Notes under the pieces: generated by a model
The model's database searches: none
What the model was told of the DNA's origin: nothing
The model's input: only the letters and a program-made list of their open reading frames with translations
Source of the DNA: R-RK-3 sp963834945
GTDB lineage: Bacteria; Pseudomonadota; Alphaproteobacteria; Rhizobiales; Rhodomicrobiaceae
NCBI GenBank assembly: GCA_963834945.1
Contig: CAWIDT010000008.1
Coordinates: 1 to 64,000, forward strand
Length of the DNA: 64,000 bases
Direction of reading: 5' to 3'
Shown here: in pieces, positions 19,671-30,498 of the stretch
Numbering within the stretch: position 1 is the first letter of the stretch
Layout: each line of letters opens with the position of its first letter
Made by a program: the position numbers and the translations under genes

Positions 19671-21337
19671 TGAGCGACCCTAAGCGCAGCCGGACCGGCG
19701 GACAAATCCTGATCGACCAGCTCGTCGCGCAAGGGGTGGAGCGCGTCACCTGCGTGCCCGGCGAGAGCTATCTCGCCGCGCTCGACGCCCTGCATGATGC
19801 CCCCATCGACCTGCTGGTCTGCCGCAATGAGGGCGGCGCGGCGATCATGGCCGAAGCCTATGGCAAGATGACCGGGCGGCCCGGCATCTGCTTCGTCACG
19901 CGCGGGCCGGGCGCGACCAACGCCGCCCACGGCCTGCATATCGCGGCGCAGGATTCAACGCCGATGATCCTGTTCGCGGGCCAGGTCGGGCGCGGCATGC
20001 TGGAGCGCGAGGCGTTTCAGGAGATCGATTTCCGCGCCGTCTTCGGCTCGATCGCCAAATGGGTGGTCGAGGTGAAGGAGGCGGCGCGGCTGCCGGAGCT
20101 GGTCGCGCGGGCCTTCCGCGTGGCGATGCAGGGGCGGCCGGGGCCGGTCGTCGTGGCGCTGCCCGAGGACATGCTGACCGAGACCGCCGAGGTGGAGGAT
20201 GCGCCGCGCGTCGAGCCCGCCGAGATCTGGCCGTCGCCCGATGCGATGCGGCGTTTCGCCGAGATGCTGAGCGCGGCCGAACGCCCCATCGCCATTCTCG
20301 GCGGCTCGCGCTGGAGCGAGGCGGCGGTCGCGGCCTTCGCCCGCTTCGCCGAGCGCGCCGGCCTGCCTGTGGCCACCTCCTTCCGCCGCAGCCATCTGTT
20401 CTCCGCCGATCATCCCAATTACGTCGGCGATGTCGGCATCGGGCCGAACCCGACGCTGGCGGAGCGGGTGAAATCGGCCGATCTCGTCCTGCTGCTCGGC
20501 GGGCGGCTGTCCGAAATGCCGTCCTCCGCCTATACGCTGCTCGACATCCCGGTGCCGCGCCAGACGCTGGTCCATGTGCATCCGGGCGCCGAGGAGCTTG
20601 GCCGCGTCTATCAGCCCGCGCTGGCCATCCAGGCGACGCCGACGGCGTTTTGCGCCGCTCTCGACGGCGTGACGCCCGGCCGGTCGCGCCTGGCTGATGA
20701 CACCGAGGCGCTGCGGGCCAGCTATCTCGCCTGGACCGAGACGCCGAAACCCATCCCCGGCGCCTTCCAATATGGCGAGGCGATGGTGTGGCTGCGCGAG
20801 CGCCTGCCGCCCGATGCGATCATCTGCAATGGAGCGGGCAATTTCGCCGGCTGGATTCACCGCTATTACCGCTTCCGGCATTTCGGCACGCAGCTCGCGC
20901 CGACATCGGGGTCGATGGGCTATGGCGTGCCCGCCGCCGTGATCGCCAAGCGCCAGCATCCGGAGCGGATCGTGGTGTGCTTTGCCGGCGATGGCTGCTT
21001 TTTGATGAACGGGCAGGAATTCGCCACCGCCGTGCAGTTCGGCATTCCCATCATCGTGGTGGTCATCGACAATGCGCATGTACGGCACGATCCGCATGCA
21101 TCAGGAGGCCCAATATCCGGGCCGCATCTCCGGGCACGGCGCTTGAAGAACCCGGATTTTGCCGCCTATGCCGTAGCGTTCGGCGGACATGGCGAGCGCG
21201 TCGAGCGCACCGAGCAGTTCGCGCCGGCCTTCGAGCGGGCGCTGGCCTCGGGCAAGCCCGCCATCCTGCACTGCCTCCTCGACCCGCAGGCGATCACCCC
21301 GGCGAAGACCTTAAGCCAGTTCAGCCGCAAGGCTTGA
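19671..21337 (+). pseudogene. Thiamine-pyrophosphate enzyme of the acetolactate synthase superfamily, locally frameshifted
   Basis: The 555-codon frame has the three domains of ThDP enzymes. The PYR domain carries the catalytic Glu in NEGGAAIMAEAYGKMTGR, followed by RGPGATNAAHGLHIA. The central domain includes VHVHPGAEELGRVYQ. The PP domain has the metal-binding GDGCFLMNGQEF. Near 21082-21145 the frame reads nonsense, but removing three single bases restores DNGMYGTIRMHQEAQYPGRISGTALKNPDFA. The local shift cancels, so the annotated frame looks open while about 22 residues at the cofactor site are wrong. It is the third gene of the glutarate-like operon. Its 2-oxoacid or acyl-CoA substrate is not identifiable. 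Confidence 0.8.
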
Positions 21338-21406
21338 TAGTCCATTGTATCTGCATTAGATCGAATCTGGGTTGCGGAGCGGGATGATCCTCAAGGATCG
21401 CGGACA

Positions 21407-21991
21407 TTAAAGGGGCGGTCCGATCCGGATGATAAGCGTGTCGAGATAATTACCCTCAGATAGAGGGGCGCTCATGTCGTTGGTTGTGCCGTCGATTGCC
21501 ACCGTAACTATTAGCGATCCCCTACTTGGACCGCCGACGAGTCCCACATCAGAAACCTTTTCTGGAGTAGAATCCGTTTCAAGCGCGACAGTTTTTCCGC
21601 TCCATTGCGCTTCAGCGCGATAGTTAATGCGCTTGAAGCTTCTGGTTGCGGTGCCGTCTTCGAGCGCCACAAGCCCGCCGCGACGGGTCTTTAAGGAGAA
21701 AGCATGGAGGCCGTTGCAAATGCCCTGGAATTCGACCTGGATCGACGCTGACTTCAATCGCCCTGTATTTGGATCGATAAGCTGCGAGACTTCGATCTGA
21801 CCCGGATCAAGCGCTGCGGGGGCCAGGACCATGTTGCTTCCAGAGACTTGACGCGGGGCGGTGCTGAAAGAATATGTAGTTCGCGCCGTGCCGCCGATAA
21901 CGACATTTGCACCGGCGTCGTTCCCGGCCCGCGCAACGCCCCAAATCAAAATCGGAGAGGCGGCGGCAACAGCAAGCGCAAAACGTCTCAT
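21407..21991 (-). CDS. Secreted beta-sandwich protein, possibly DUF4402/spore-coat-U-like
   Basis: This 194-residue protein has an N-terminal signal peptide (cleavage near VARAG). The mature part alternates short beta stretches with turns and ends in SEGNYLDTLIIRIGPPL. That ending resembles the final strand of DUF4402 and spore-coat-protein-U-like domains found in secreted adhesive or pilus-like proteins. No cysteine pair or catalytic motif is apparent. It is monocistronic, with no chaperone-usher genes nearby, so any surface-assembly role is speculative. Confidence 0.55.
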   Translation of the reverse strand: MRRFALAVAAASPILIWGVARAGNDAGANVVIGGTARTTYSFSTAPRQVSGSNMVLAPAALDPGQIEVSQLIDPNTGRLKSASIQVEFQGICNGLHAFSLKTRRGGLVALEDGTATRSFKRINYRAEAQWSGKTVALETDSTPEKVSDVGLVGGPSRGSLIVTVAIDGTTNDMSAPLSEGNYLDTLIIRIGPPL

Positions 21992-22206
21992 GCTACTCTC
22001 CTGGTGAAAAGCGCCTGCGCAGCTGTTTCGAAAGCTCCTCAGATCCTAGCATTCTCGACGCGGCGAATGGCAGCCGGGAAAACAACCTAGTACCAAACCT
22101 TCCCATGGTCAGCCGCAGCAGACGGTTGCGACCCCGGCGCAATGCAGCTAATTTGGCGTCCGGTGCGCTTGTCCGCACCGGAACAGCAGCCGTCCCGCCA
22201 CCTTCC

Positions 22207-23442
22207 ATGCTCAAGCCGCGCCGCTCCGATACGCTGTCTTCGGCCCAGGCGCGCCGCATTGCCTTGCGCGCGCAGGGCTTCGGTGCGCCGCGTGCAGAGG
22301 GCGGGGCGGGCAAGCGCGATCTGCGCCGCCTTATCGAGCGGCTTGGCGTCGTGCAGATCGATAGTGTCAACGTGCTCGCCCGCGCCCATCTGCTGCCGCC
22401 CTTCTCGCGGCTGGGGCCGTACCGCGCCGAGGATCTCAATGCGCTTGCCTATGGTGGCCGCAAGCGGGCGCTGTTCGAATATTGGGGGCACGAAGCCTCC
22501 TTGCTGCCGGTCGGCATGCAGCCGCTGTTCCGCTGGCGCATGGCGCGTGCGGCAAGCGGGAAGGGCATCTACCAGGAGATCGCACGCTTTGGCCGCGAGC
22601 GCCGCGACTTTATCGCCGAAGTCCGCCGCGAGATCGCCGATCGTGGCGCACTGAGCGCCGGCGAACTGACGCATCGGCATAAGGGGACCAGCGGCTGGTG
22701 GGGGTGGTCCGACAGCAAGCGCGCGCTGGAATGGCTGTTCTGGACCGGCGCCGTCACCACCGCGACGCGTCGCGGCACCTTCGAGCGCGTCTACGATCTG
22801 ACCGAGCGCGTCCTGCCGCGTGCCATCCTCGCTGCGCCGACCCCCGCCGAGCCGGACGCGCAGCGCGAGCTGATGCGCATCGCGGCGCGCGCCATGGGGA
22901 TCGCCAGCGAACGCAGCCTGCGGGACTATTTCCGCCTCGGGCCGGCTGATGCGAAAGCGCGGATCGCGGAATTGGTCGAGGCGGGCGAATTGCGCACCGT
23001 GGGGGTCGAGGGATGGCGCGCTTCGGGGCTTTTGCATCGCGACGCCAAGATCCCGCGCCGTATCGAGGCGCGGGCGCTGCTGGCGCCATTCGACCCGCTG
23101 ATCTGGCAACGCGAGCACTCCGAGGCGCTGTTCGGCGTCCGCATCCGGCTGGAGATCTACACGCCCAAGGAAAAGCGCAGCTTCGGTTATTACGTGCTGC
23201 CGTTTCTGCTTAATGACCGCATCGTAGGTCGCGTCGATCTCAAAGCAGACCGGGCGCGTTCTGCGCTGCGGGTGCAGTCCGCGCATTCGGAGCTGGGCCA
23301 GGACGCCGATGCGGTCGCCGGGCCGCTGGCCGACGAACTGCGCACGATGGCGGCCTGGCTCGGTCTTGCGGGCGTCGAGGCGGAGCGGCATGGCGATTTG
23401 GCGGCGGCGTTGAAGCACCGCCTAGGGCGAAATCATCTTTGA
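22207..23442 (+). CDS. YcaQ-family (AlkZ-like) DNA glycosylase with winged-helix domains
   Basis: This 411-residue member of the HTH_42 family excises bulky alkylated bases and unhooks interstrand crosslinks. The catalytic QxD element appears as VVQIDSVNVLARAH (about residue 50), the YcaQ-type variant, distinct from the QxQ of Streptomyces AlkZ. Other family landmarks are KRALFEYWGHEASLLP and, toward the end, ALLAPFDPLIWQREHSEALFG and GYYVLPFLLNDRIVGRVDLKADR. The ATG at 22207 is chosen for fit to the family start, and upstream in-frame starts exist. It is divergent from the preceding gene and followed by a palindromic repeat. Confidence 0.85.
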   Translation: MLKPRRSDTLSSAQARRIALRAQGFGAPRAEGGAGKRDLRRLIERLGVVQIDSVNVLARAHLLPPFSRLGPYRAEDLNALAYGGRKRALFEYWGHEASLLPVGMQPLFRWRMARAASGKGIYQEIARFGRERRDFIAEVRREIADRGALSAGELTHRHKGTSGWWGWSDSKRALEWLFWTGAVTTATRRGTFERVYDLTERVLPRAILAAPTPAEPDAQRELMRIAARAMGIASERSLRDYFRLGPADAKARIAELVEAGELRTVGVEGWRASGLLHRDAKIPRRIEARALLAPFDPLIWQREHSEALFGVRIRLEIYTPKEKRSFGYYVLPFLLNDRIVGRVDLKADRARSALRVQSAHSELGQDADAVAGPLADELRTMAAWLGLAGVEAERHGDLAAALKHRLGRNHL

Positions 23443-23460
23443 TGGAGACGCCTCTTCGAA

Positions 23461-23480
23461 ATCCCCGCGCAGGCGGGGAT
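23461..23480. repeat. Short CCCCGC/GCGGGG palindrome after ycaQ-like gene
   Basis: ATCCCCGC, a GCAG loop, then GCGGGGAT, an 8 bp perfect stem. A partial second half (GGATCCCCG) follows near 23511. It belongs to the small palindrome type common in alphaproteobacterial intergenic DNA, with the same core as the insertion at 56730-56751. It could also end ycaQ transcription, though no T-tract follows. Confidence 0.6.
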
Positions 23481-23605
23481 CTAGTATTAATCGGTGGTTC
23501 AATGGTTTACTGGATCCCCGTTGTCACGGCGATTTCGGGAAAGATAGGCCCGGCTGCCTCCATCTGACCTGATCGCGCTCTTGGCTGAAACGATCTTCGC
23601 AATTC

Positions 23606-24244
23606 TCAGTGCCCCAGCAACTCGCCGAGCGCCATCCGCTTATAGGCCGCTACGACCGCTTCTCCCTCCTCCTGTCCGAGCGAGACGGCCAGCCGCATGG
23701 TTGCCTCGCCGAGCTGCCAGACGAGAAAGGCCGAAGTCGCCAGCTCCAAGGGGTCGGCGCCGGGCCTGAGCGGAATGAGGATATCGGCCAAAAGCCCGCC
23801 GCAGACGCGGCTTTCGGCCAATTCCATCGCCTGTAGCCGCTTATCCCCTTGCGTCGCCGACCAGATGTCGCGCATGATCGGCTCGCTCAGGAAGATCCGG
23901 TAATATTGATCAACCAGGCTTGAGAATGCATCGCGCAGACTGTCCAGGTCGCGCACCGGGCGGAGCGCCGCCTCGATACAGGCGCGGCTCGACTGGCCCA
24001 AACGCTCTGCCAACGCGTGGATAATGGCGCTTTTCTCCGGAAAATATTGATAGAGCGAGCCGATGGAAATGCCGGCCATTTCGGCCACTTCGCTCATCGT
24101 CATCTGATCGCTGCCGTGCTCGGCGATGAGAGCCGTCGCACAGGACAGGATCCGCGCCACCCGTTCGATGCTGCGGCGCTGCGTCGGCGTGCGTCCGTGC
24201 GCGCCGTCGGGCGCCGCTATGTTGTCGCGCAATCGGTCGCTCAC
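23606..24244 (-). CDS. TetR-family transcriptional regulator
   Basis: This 212-residue repressor-type regulator carries the helix-turn-helix in MTMSEVAEMAGISIGSLYQYF (about residues 48-68) and a helical ligand/dimerisation domain to GELLGH. The GTG at 24244 is chosen because GAGGAG sits seven bases upstream. The longer frame to 24298 would run into the palindrome region. It is divergent from a DUF1772 membrane-protein gene across an intergenic stretch holding a perfect 18 bp palindrome, so self- and neighbour-regulation is likely. The inducer is unknown. Confidence 0.9.
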   Translation of the reverse strand: MSDRLRDNIAAPDGAHGRTPTQRRSIERVARILSCATALIAEHGSDQMTMSEVAEMAGISIGSLYQYFPEKSAIIHALAERLGQSSRACIEAALRPVRDLDSLRDAFSSLVDQYYRIFLSEPIMRDIWSATQGDKRLQAMELAESRVCGGLLADILIPLRPGADPLELATSAFLVWQLGEATMRLAVSLGQEEGEAVVAAYKRMALGELLGH

Positions 24245-24294
24245 GGCGGTTCTCCTCTTCCGCTCCCGCTTGACATGCAAAACATGAGGGTTTA

Positions 24295-24312
24295 TCACAT
24301 TATATAATGTGA
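24295..24312. promoter_or_regulatory. Perfect 18 bp palindrome, candidate TetR operator
   Basis: TCACATTATATAATGTGA reads the same on both strands. It contains a TATAAT in both orientations, so a bound repressor would cover a -10 element for either divergent gene. A second, shorter inverted repeat (GTGAG/CTCAC) overlaps it at 24309-24323. It lies 51 bases upstream of the TetR start. Confidence 0.6.
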
Positions 24313-24432
24313 GAGGTGCTCACGTTAGTCAGAGGGGATCGACATGTCAAATGACACCTTTAGCGGCAGGCCAACTTTGGTCCTGTGCGGTACAGAGAAA
24401 CCCCTGCAGCGCGTCTCAGGGAGTGCCTGATT

Positions 24433-24912
24433 ATGATCAGCGGTGTCTTCTTCACTCTCACCTTCGCCGCCGCGATCGGCAGCGGCCTGGTCGCCGGGGT
24501 TTTCTTCGCCTTCTCCACCTTCGTGATGGCGGCGCTGGCCCGCATTCCACCCGAGCAGGGAATTTCGGCGATGCAGTCCATCAACATCACCGTCATCAAT
24601 CCGGTTTTCTTCCTGGCGTTCCTGGGAACGGGAGCGCTGTGCCTGGCGCTCGCCGCCGGGGCGTTGTTCAGATGGGGCCAGCCGGGCGCGGCGCTTATCC
24701 TGGCCGCCAGCCTCATCTATCTCGCGGGCGCGATCGGCGTGACCATGGTCGCCAACGTGCCGCTCAATGATGCGCTCGCCGCGGTTTCGCCTGGCACGCC
24801 GGAAGCGGCCGCCCTGTGGCAGCGTTATCTGGATGTGTGGACCGCATGGAACCATGCGCGCACAGTGGCACCCCTAGGCGCCGCCATCCTGTTCACTATC
24901 GCGCTGATCTAG
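24433..24912 (+). CDS. DUF1772 integral membrane protein
   Basis: This 159-residue protein has four predicted transmembrane helices: about 3-28, 55-80, 84-108 and 140-158. It matches the DUF1772 (anthrone-oxygenase-like) family, with GLVAGVFFAFSTFVM and NVPLNDALAAV typical. The last block precedes a WxxYLDVWTAWNHAR segment shared by the family. Members are often neighbours of TetR regulators and oxidoreductases, but their bacterial function is not settled. The gene is divergent from tetR and probably controlled by it. The ATG at 24433 gives the normal family length. Confidence 0.8.
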   Translation: MISGVFFTLTFAAAIGSGLVAGVFFAFSTFVMAALARIPPEQGISAMQSINITVINPVFFLAFLGTGALCLALAAGALFRWGQPGAALILAASLIYLAGAIGVTMVANVPLNDALAAVSPGTPEAAALWQRYLDVWTAWNHARTVAPLGAAILFTIALI

Positions 24913-25056
24913 GTCACTAAAATCCCGGAGCGCCGGCCGGTGCGACTTAGGTTCCTCTGGCGGACCTTTGGCCAGAGCTGCTACAACGCGGCCGGAAGCT
25001 GTCGCGCCGGGCCGCGGCGGCTTCTACTGCTATGGTCAGCGGATGGGGAGACTTGA

Positions 25057-25623
25057 ATGAAGCTGGTTAGAACCGCAGGCGCCGCTTGCATGGGCACAGC
25101 GCTGCGCGGCGTACTGCTCGCGGCCGGGGCCGCGGCAGCGACGGGGGCGACTGCGGACGTGCATATCGAGTGTCCTGCCACCGGGCATGCACCGCCGGTC
25201 GCATTGCGTTTCGATGCGAATGTGCTTTCGGTGACGGATGCGCGCGGAACGGCGGCGTTGCCCGGCTCGATGCAGGAACTTCAACCGGGCAGTTTCGGCA
25301 TCAGGGGGGCGGGCGCGATGGATGCACTCATGCCGAACCCGGCCGCGCTCGACGAGTGCCTGGCGGCGCGGCTGAAGCAACAGGGCGCGAGTGCCAACGA
25401 TGTTAGCGCGCTCGGCTATGTTGCCAATCTATGCCGTCTCAAGCTGACGCCGTCAGGCAGCGTACAGGAGGTGGAGGCGGAGTTCACCGCTACAGCTCTT
25501 GATGCGGGCAAGGCTACAGTGTTCATTCAGCGCCGCTATAAGCAGCCGAGCAAGGTCACCGGAGCGCCGCTGCAGCTCGATGAAGTCCCGCCGCGGGATT
25601 GCGCGATCACCAAGGGGCCGTGA
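25057..25623 (+). CDS. Secreted protein of unknown function
   Basis: This 188-residue protein has a signal peptide (Ala-rich, likely cleaved at TADV). The mature part contains four cysteines (VHIECPA, DECLAA, NLCRL, RDCAI), which could form two disulfides in the periplasm. The start is preceded by GGGGAGACTTGA. No enzyme motif is visible and I do not recognise the family. It is convergent with the azlCD pair, whose end lies 19 bases away. Confidence 0.6.
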   Translation: MKLVRTAGAACMGTALRGVLLAAGAAAATGATADVHIECPATGHAPPVALRFDANVLSVTDARGTAALPGSMQELQPGSFGIRGAGAMDALMPNPAALDECLAARLKQQGASANDVSALGYVANLCRLKLTPSGSVQEVEAEFTATALDAGKATVFIQRRYKQPSKVTGAPLQLDEVPPRDCAITKGP

Positions 25624-25642
25624 GGCTGCTTTGCGCGCCGCG

Positions 25643-25978
25643 TCAGCCGCCGAACAGACGCGCCGCGATCAGCGTGGCGGTCGAAACCAGGATCGCCAGC
25701 CCCATCCGCCGCCGCGCGGCGTAGTATACGGCGATGCCCAGCGCAAACGCGCCGATCCGCACCGGCATGGCCACATCGGCCAGCGCACCCGGCGGAAAGA
25801 CGACGATGCGGGCCACCAAGCCGGCAACCAGCGCCGTCGACACCGCGTTGACCCAGGCGATGACAGGGCCGTCCTCCGAAAGCCCGCTGGATAGAAGCAG
25901 GCCGCCGAGGCGCCAGACCGCATTGGCGGCAACGCCGGCGACCAAGATGTAAATCAGCTGATGATCCGCGCCGGTCAT
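25643..25978 (-). CDS. azlD: AzlD-family branched-chain amino acid export subunit
   Basis: This 111-residue membrane protein has about four transmembrane helices (ILVAGVAANAVWRLGGLLL, VNAVSTALVAGLVARIVVF, IGAFALGIAVYYA and a final one). It forms a two-component exporter with AzlC, whose stop overlaps its start by four bases (25975-25978, ATGA), indicating coupled translation. The AzlD helix with the A-N-x-x-W-R pattern is recognisable. The AzlCD pair exports branched-chain amino acids in Bacillus. The substrate here is inferred. Confidence 0.82.
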   Translation of the reverse strand: MTGADHQLIYILVAGVAANAVWRLGGLLLSSGLSEDGPVIAWVNAVSTALVAGLVARIVVFPPGALADVAMPVRIGAFALGIAVYYAARRRMGLAILVSTATLIAARLFGG

Positions 25979-26736
25979 AAGCCGCCCCGTCTCCTGAACA
26001 CTACGCGGTCCAGCAGCACGCTGGCCGAGCCGCCGATCAGCCCCGTCAACAGCAGGTCGAATTCCGGCACGAGAACATGGAAGAGCGGCCCGAGCAGCAA
26101 ACCGAGCATGATCGGCGCTACGCCTGACGCCGACCGCGCGGTCGCCAGCATCGAAAGCAGGAAATAGCTGGGCGTCAAAAACAGCAGAGCGGCCGTGATC
26201 ACCGGGGGAACGCGCGCCGCCAGGAAAAATCCGACAAGGCCGCCGATTGTGGAAATGCCTACCAGGACCATGACGATGCCGAGCACATAGGCCGCCCGCA
26301 AGTGCCTTGGAATGCGGGGTGCACGCCGCATCGATTCGATCCACATGGTGACAGCGATGAAATAGGCGACGGCGAACTCCATCCATTTCGGTACGCGCCG
26401 GTCGCGCACCACCGGCAACAATGCGACGGTCATGGGCAGCAGCCGCACCGCCGTCCCGGTGACGACGAATGCGGCGGTCAGGATCGAGGCGCCGTGCGCC
26501 ATCTGGTCCACCAGCGCCACCTGCGCGGGCAGGGCGAAGACGAACACCGACATGAAAACGGTATCGAGCCAGGTGAGGCCGGTTTCGCTGGTCAGCGCGC
26601 CGAAGCCGACGAAGGTGGCGAACAGGATGATGATCGGCAGCGGCGGCGTCTCGCGCGCGCCGTGCCAGACGGCGGTCCGCCGCGTCGCATCGCGCGTCCA
26701 TGCCGGCTCGGCCGGTGCCGGGATGCTGCCGTCCAC
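25975..26736 (-). CDS. azlC: AzlC-family branched-chain amino acid exporter
   Basis: This 253-residue inner-membrane protein has a cytoplasmic N-terminus and around seven helices. Family features are the early GFGALTSETGLTWLDTVFMS and FALPAQVALVDQMAHGAS segments, the latter carrying the family motif near the second helix. It is the first gene of azlC-azlD. It is divergent from a small frame at 26787. Nothing in the 50 bases upstream identifies a regulator. Confidence 0.84.
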   Translation of the reverse strand: MDGSIPAPAEPAWTRDATRRTAVWHGARETPPLPIIILFATFVGFGALTSETGLTWLDTVFMSVFVFALPAQVALVDQMAHGASILTAAFVVTGTAVRLLPMTVALLPVVRDRRVPKWMEFAVAYFIAVTMWIESMRRAPRIPRHLRAAYVLGIVMVLVGISTIGGLVGFFLAARVPPVITAALLFLTPSYFLLSMLATARSASGVAPIMLGLLLGPLFHVLVPEFDLLLTGLIGGSASVLLDRVVFRRRGGL

Positions 26737-26786
26737 CTACGTCACCCTCGTGCCGGGCATGTGTTCAGGTCAGGGGAGATGGGCAT

Positions 26787-26906
26787 ATGGACGCGCGTCG
26801 CACTCCCTGCGTGATTTGCCGCGATCTTACGGAAAGCGGGCGAGAACGCCAGCGCTGGGTGGGCCATATCCTGGCGCAAATGTGCATGGATAGGGCGCGC
26901 GGATGA
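26787..26906 (+). CDS. Possible small protein with CxxC pair
   Basis: The ATG at 26787 follows GGGGAGAT by about nine bases and encodes 39 residues beginning MDARRTPCVICRDLTESG. The CVIC pair might bind metal. The frame is short and not recognised, and could be chance. It sits between azlC (divergent) and the clpA terminator. Confidence 0.3.
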   Translation: MDARRTPCVICRDLTESGRERQRWVGHILAQMCMDRARG

Positions 26907-26974
26907 GTAAGATTTGAGCAAGCCGGTCGCCTGCGGACGGGCGCAAGCTTACGCTGCACGCGGCCCGCAAGAGA

Positions 26975-27007
26975 AAGCCCCGGTCCGTGGATTTCGGACC
27001 GGGGCTT
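26975..27007 (-). terminator. Intrinsic terminator downstream of clpA
   Basis: A perfect 13 bp stem, AAGCCCCGGTCCG with its complement, surrounds a seven-base loop (TGGATTT). It lies 22 bases after the clpA stop on the minus strand. On that strand the stem is followed by TCTC, a modest T-tract. It could also act for the small plus-strand frame. Confidence 0.82.
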
Positions 27008-27028
27008 CATATGTGGTTCTGCGGCCAT

Positions 27029-29512
<2,484 letters not shown>

Positions 29513-29519
29513 GGGCGTC

Positions 29520-29864
29520 CTATTCCTTCTCCATAGTGCACTGCAGGGGATGCTGATGCTGCCGGGCGAAATTCGTCACCTGGGCGACTTTCGTTTCGGC
29601 AACCTCATAAGTGTAGACGCCGCATATGCCCACACCCTTCTGGTGGACATGCATCATGATACGGTTCGCCTCTTCGCTCTGCTTATTGAAAAACCTTTCG
29701 AGCACATAGACGACGAAATCCATCGGCGTGTAATCGTCGTTGAGAAGCAGCACCTTGTAGAGGCTGGGCCGCTTCGTTTTCGGCTCGGTTTTCGTGACGA
29801 TGCCGCCACGCAAATCTCCATCATCGTTCTGGCCGTTTTTCTTCGCCATGAAAACGCGCGCCAT
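29520..29864 (-). CDS. clpS: ClpS adaptor of the ClpAP protease
   Basis: This adaptor binds N-degron substrates and docks on the ClpA N-domain. The conserved core is YKVLLLNDDYTPMDFVVYVLE, then VHQKGVGICGVYTYEVAETKV, with the acidic DD and Met of the binding pocket visible. The product is 114 residues from the start at 29864 (MARVFMAKK). 29849 is an alternative, and the longer frame to 29933 is unlikely. It is directly upstream of clpA with seven bases between, so the two are co-expressed. Confidence 0.92.
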   Translation of the reverse strand: MARVFMAKKNGQNDDGDLRGGIVTKTEPKTKRPSLYKVLLLNDDYTPMDFVVYVLERFFNKQSEEANRIMMHVHQKGVGICGVYTYEVAETKVAQVTNFARQHQHPLQCTMEKE

Positions 29865-30498
29865 GGCTCCGGCCTCGCGCCACCTGCCTTCGCAGCTTCC
29901 GCTGATTTCGCCTCTTTGCCACATGGATAACATGCAATGATAATGCCAACCCCAATGCTTCCCCGCGCCGACTCTCCAGTCTTTAGAGTAAGCCTCCCGG
30001 CGCTCACTTTCAATGCGCGGCGTCCCGCGAGACTTGCCCTCACTCCAGCGCCTTCAGAACGTCAGCAAAAAGGCCTCGGCGAGAGCCTCCTTGCGCAATT
30101 CACTGCCTGAATGCTGTGCCGGACTTTCATACTAGGGCATTTCTCTCAAAAAAAAACTGCGATCGCTCCCAACTAAACGGGAAAGTGAATGTAAAACTTT
30201 AGCTGCTTCCTGATCTCCGGACGCGGCGACGCGGTCGCCTGCGTCCACAACTCGCGATGGTTTGAATGGATCCGGCCTTCGTGCCATTATTCCGGCGGCT
30301 TGGCGGGCGAGTCTACGTTTGAGGTGCGGAGCATTGGGGACGACCCGCCAATAAGTAAGCGGCGCGGCGACCGTTTCAAGAGAGGACAGGACCAGGTTCG
30401 AATGCGGCACGCCGTTAAGAATTTGCTAGGGGTGTGCCGCTAGGGTTCTGTAGTTAACGATTTGCATTTCTGGCGCCGCCGGAACGGGGAGGATCTTG
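29865..30498. other. Intergenic stretch between clpS and the D,D-carboxypeptidase gene
   Basis: About 630 bases separating divergent genes, with no supported coding frame. It holds an A9 run near 30148-30156 and should contain both promoters, but no box pair was convincing. GGGGAGG near 30487 is the ribosome binding site of the following gene. A minus-strand frame at 30132-30410 has no start signal or family. Confidence 0.4.

Noticed and set aside
19955..21097. A 380-codon frame antisense to the TPP enzyme
   Set aside because: The sense strand carries conserved ThDP motifs, and the antisense product has no recognisable domain.
24270..24308. TTGACA and TATAAT upstream of the DUF1772 gene considered as one sigma-70 promoter
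   Set aside because: The spacing is 27 bases, far from the usual 16-18, so the boxes are not paired.
26787..26906. Small CxxC frame considered as a DUF1289 protein
   Set aside because: Only one CxxC and no matching downstream pattern, so it is kept as a low-confidence unknown without family assignment.
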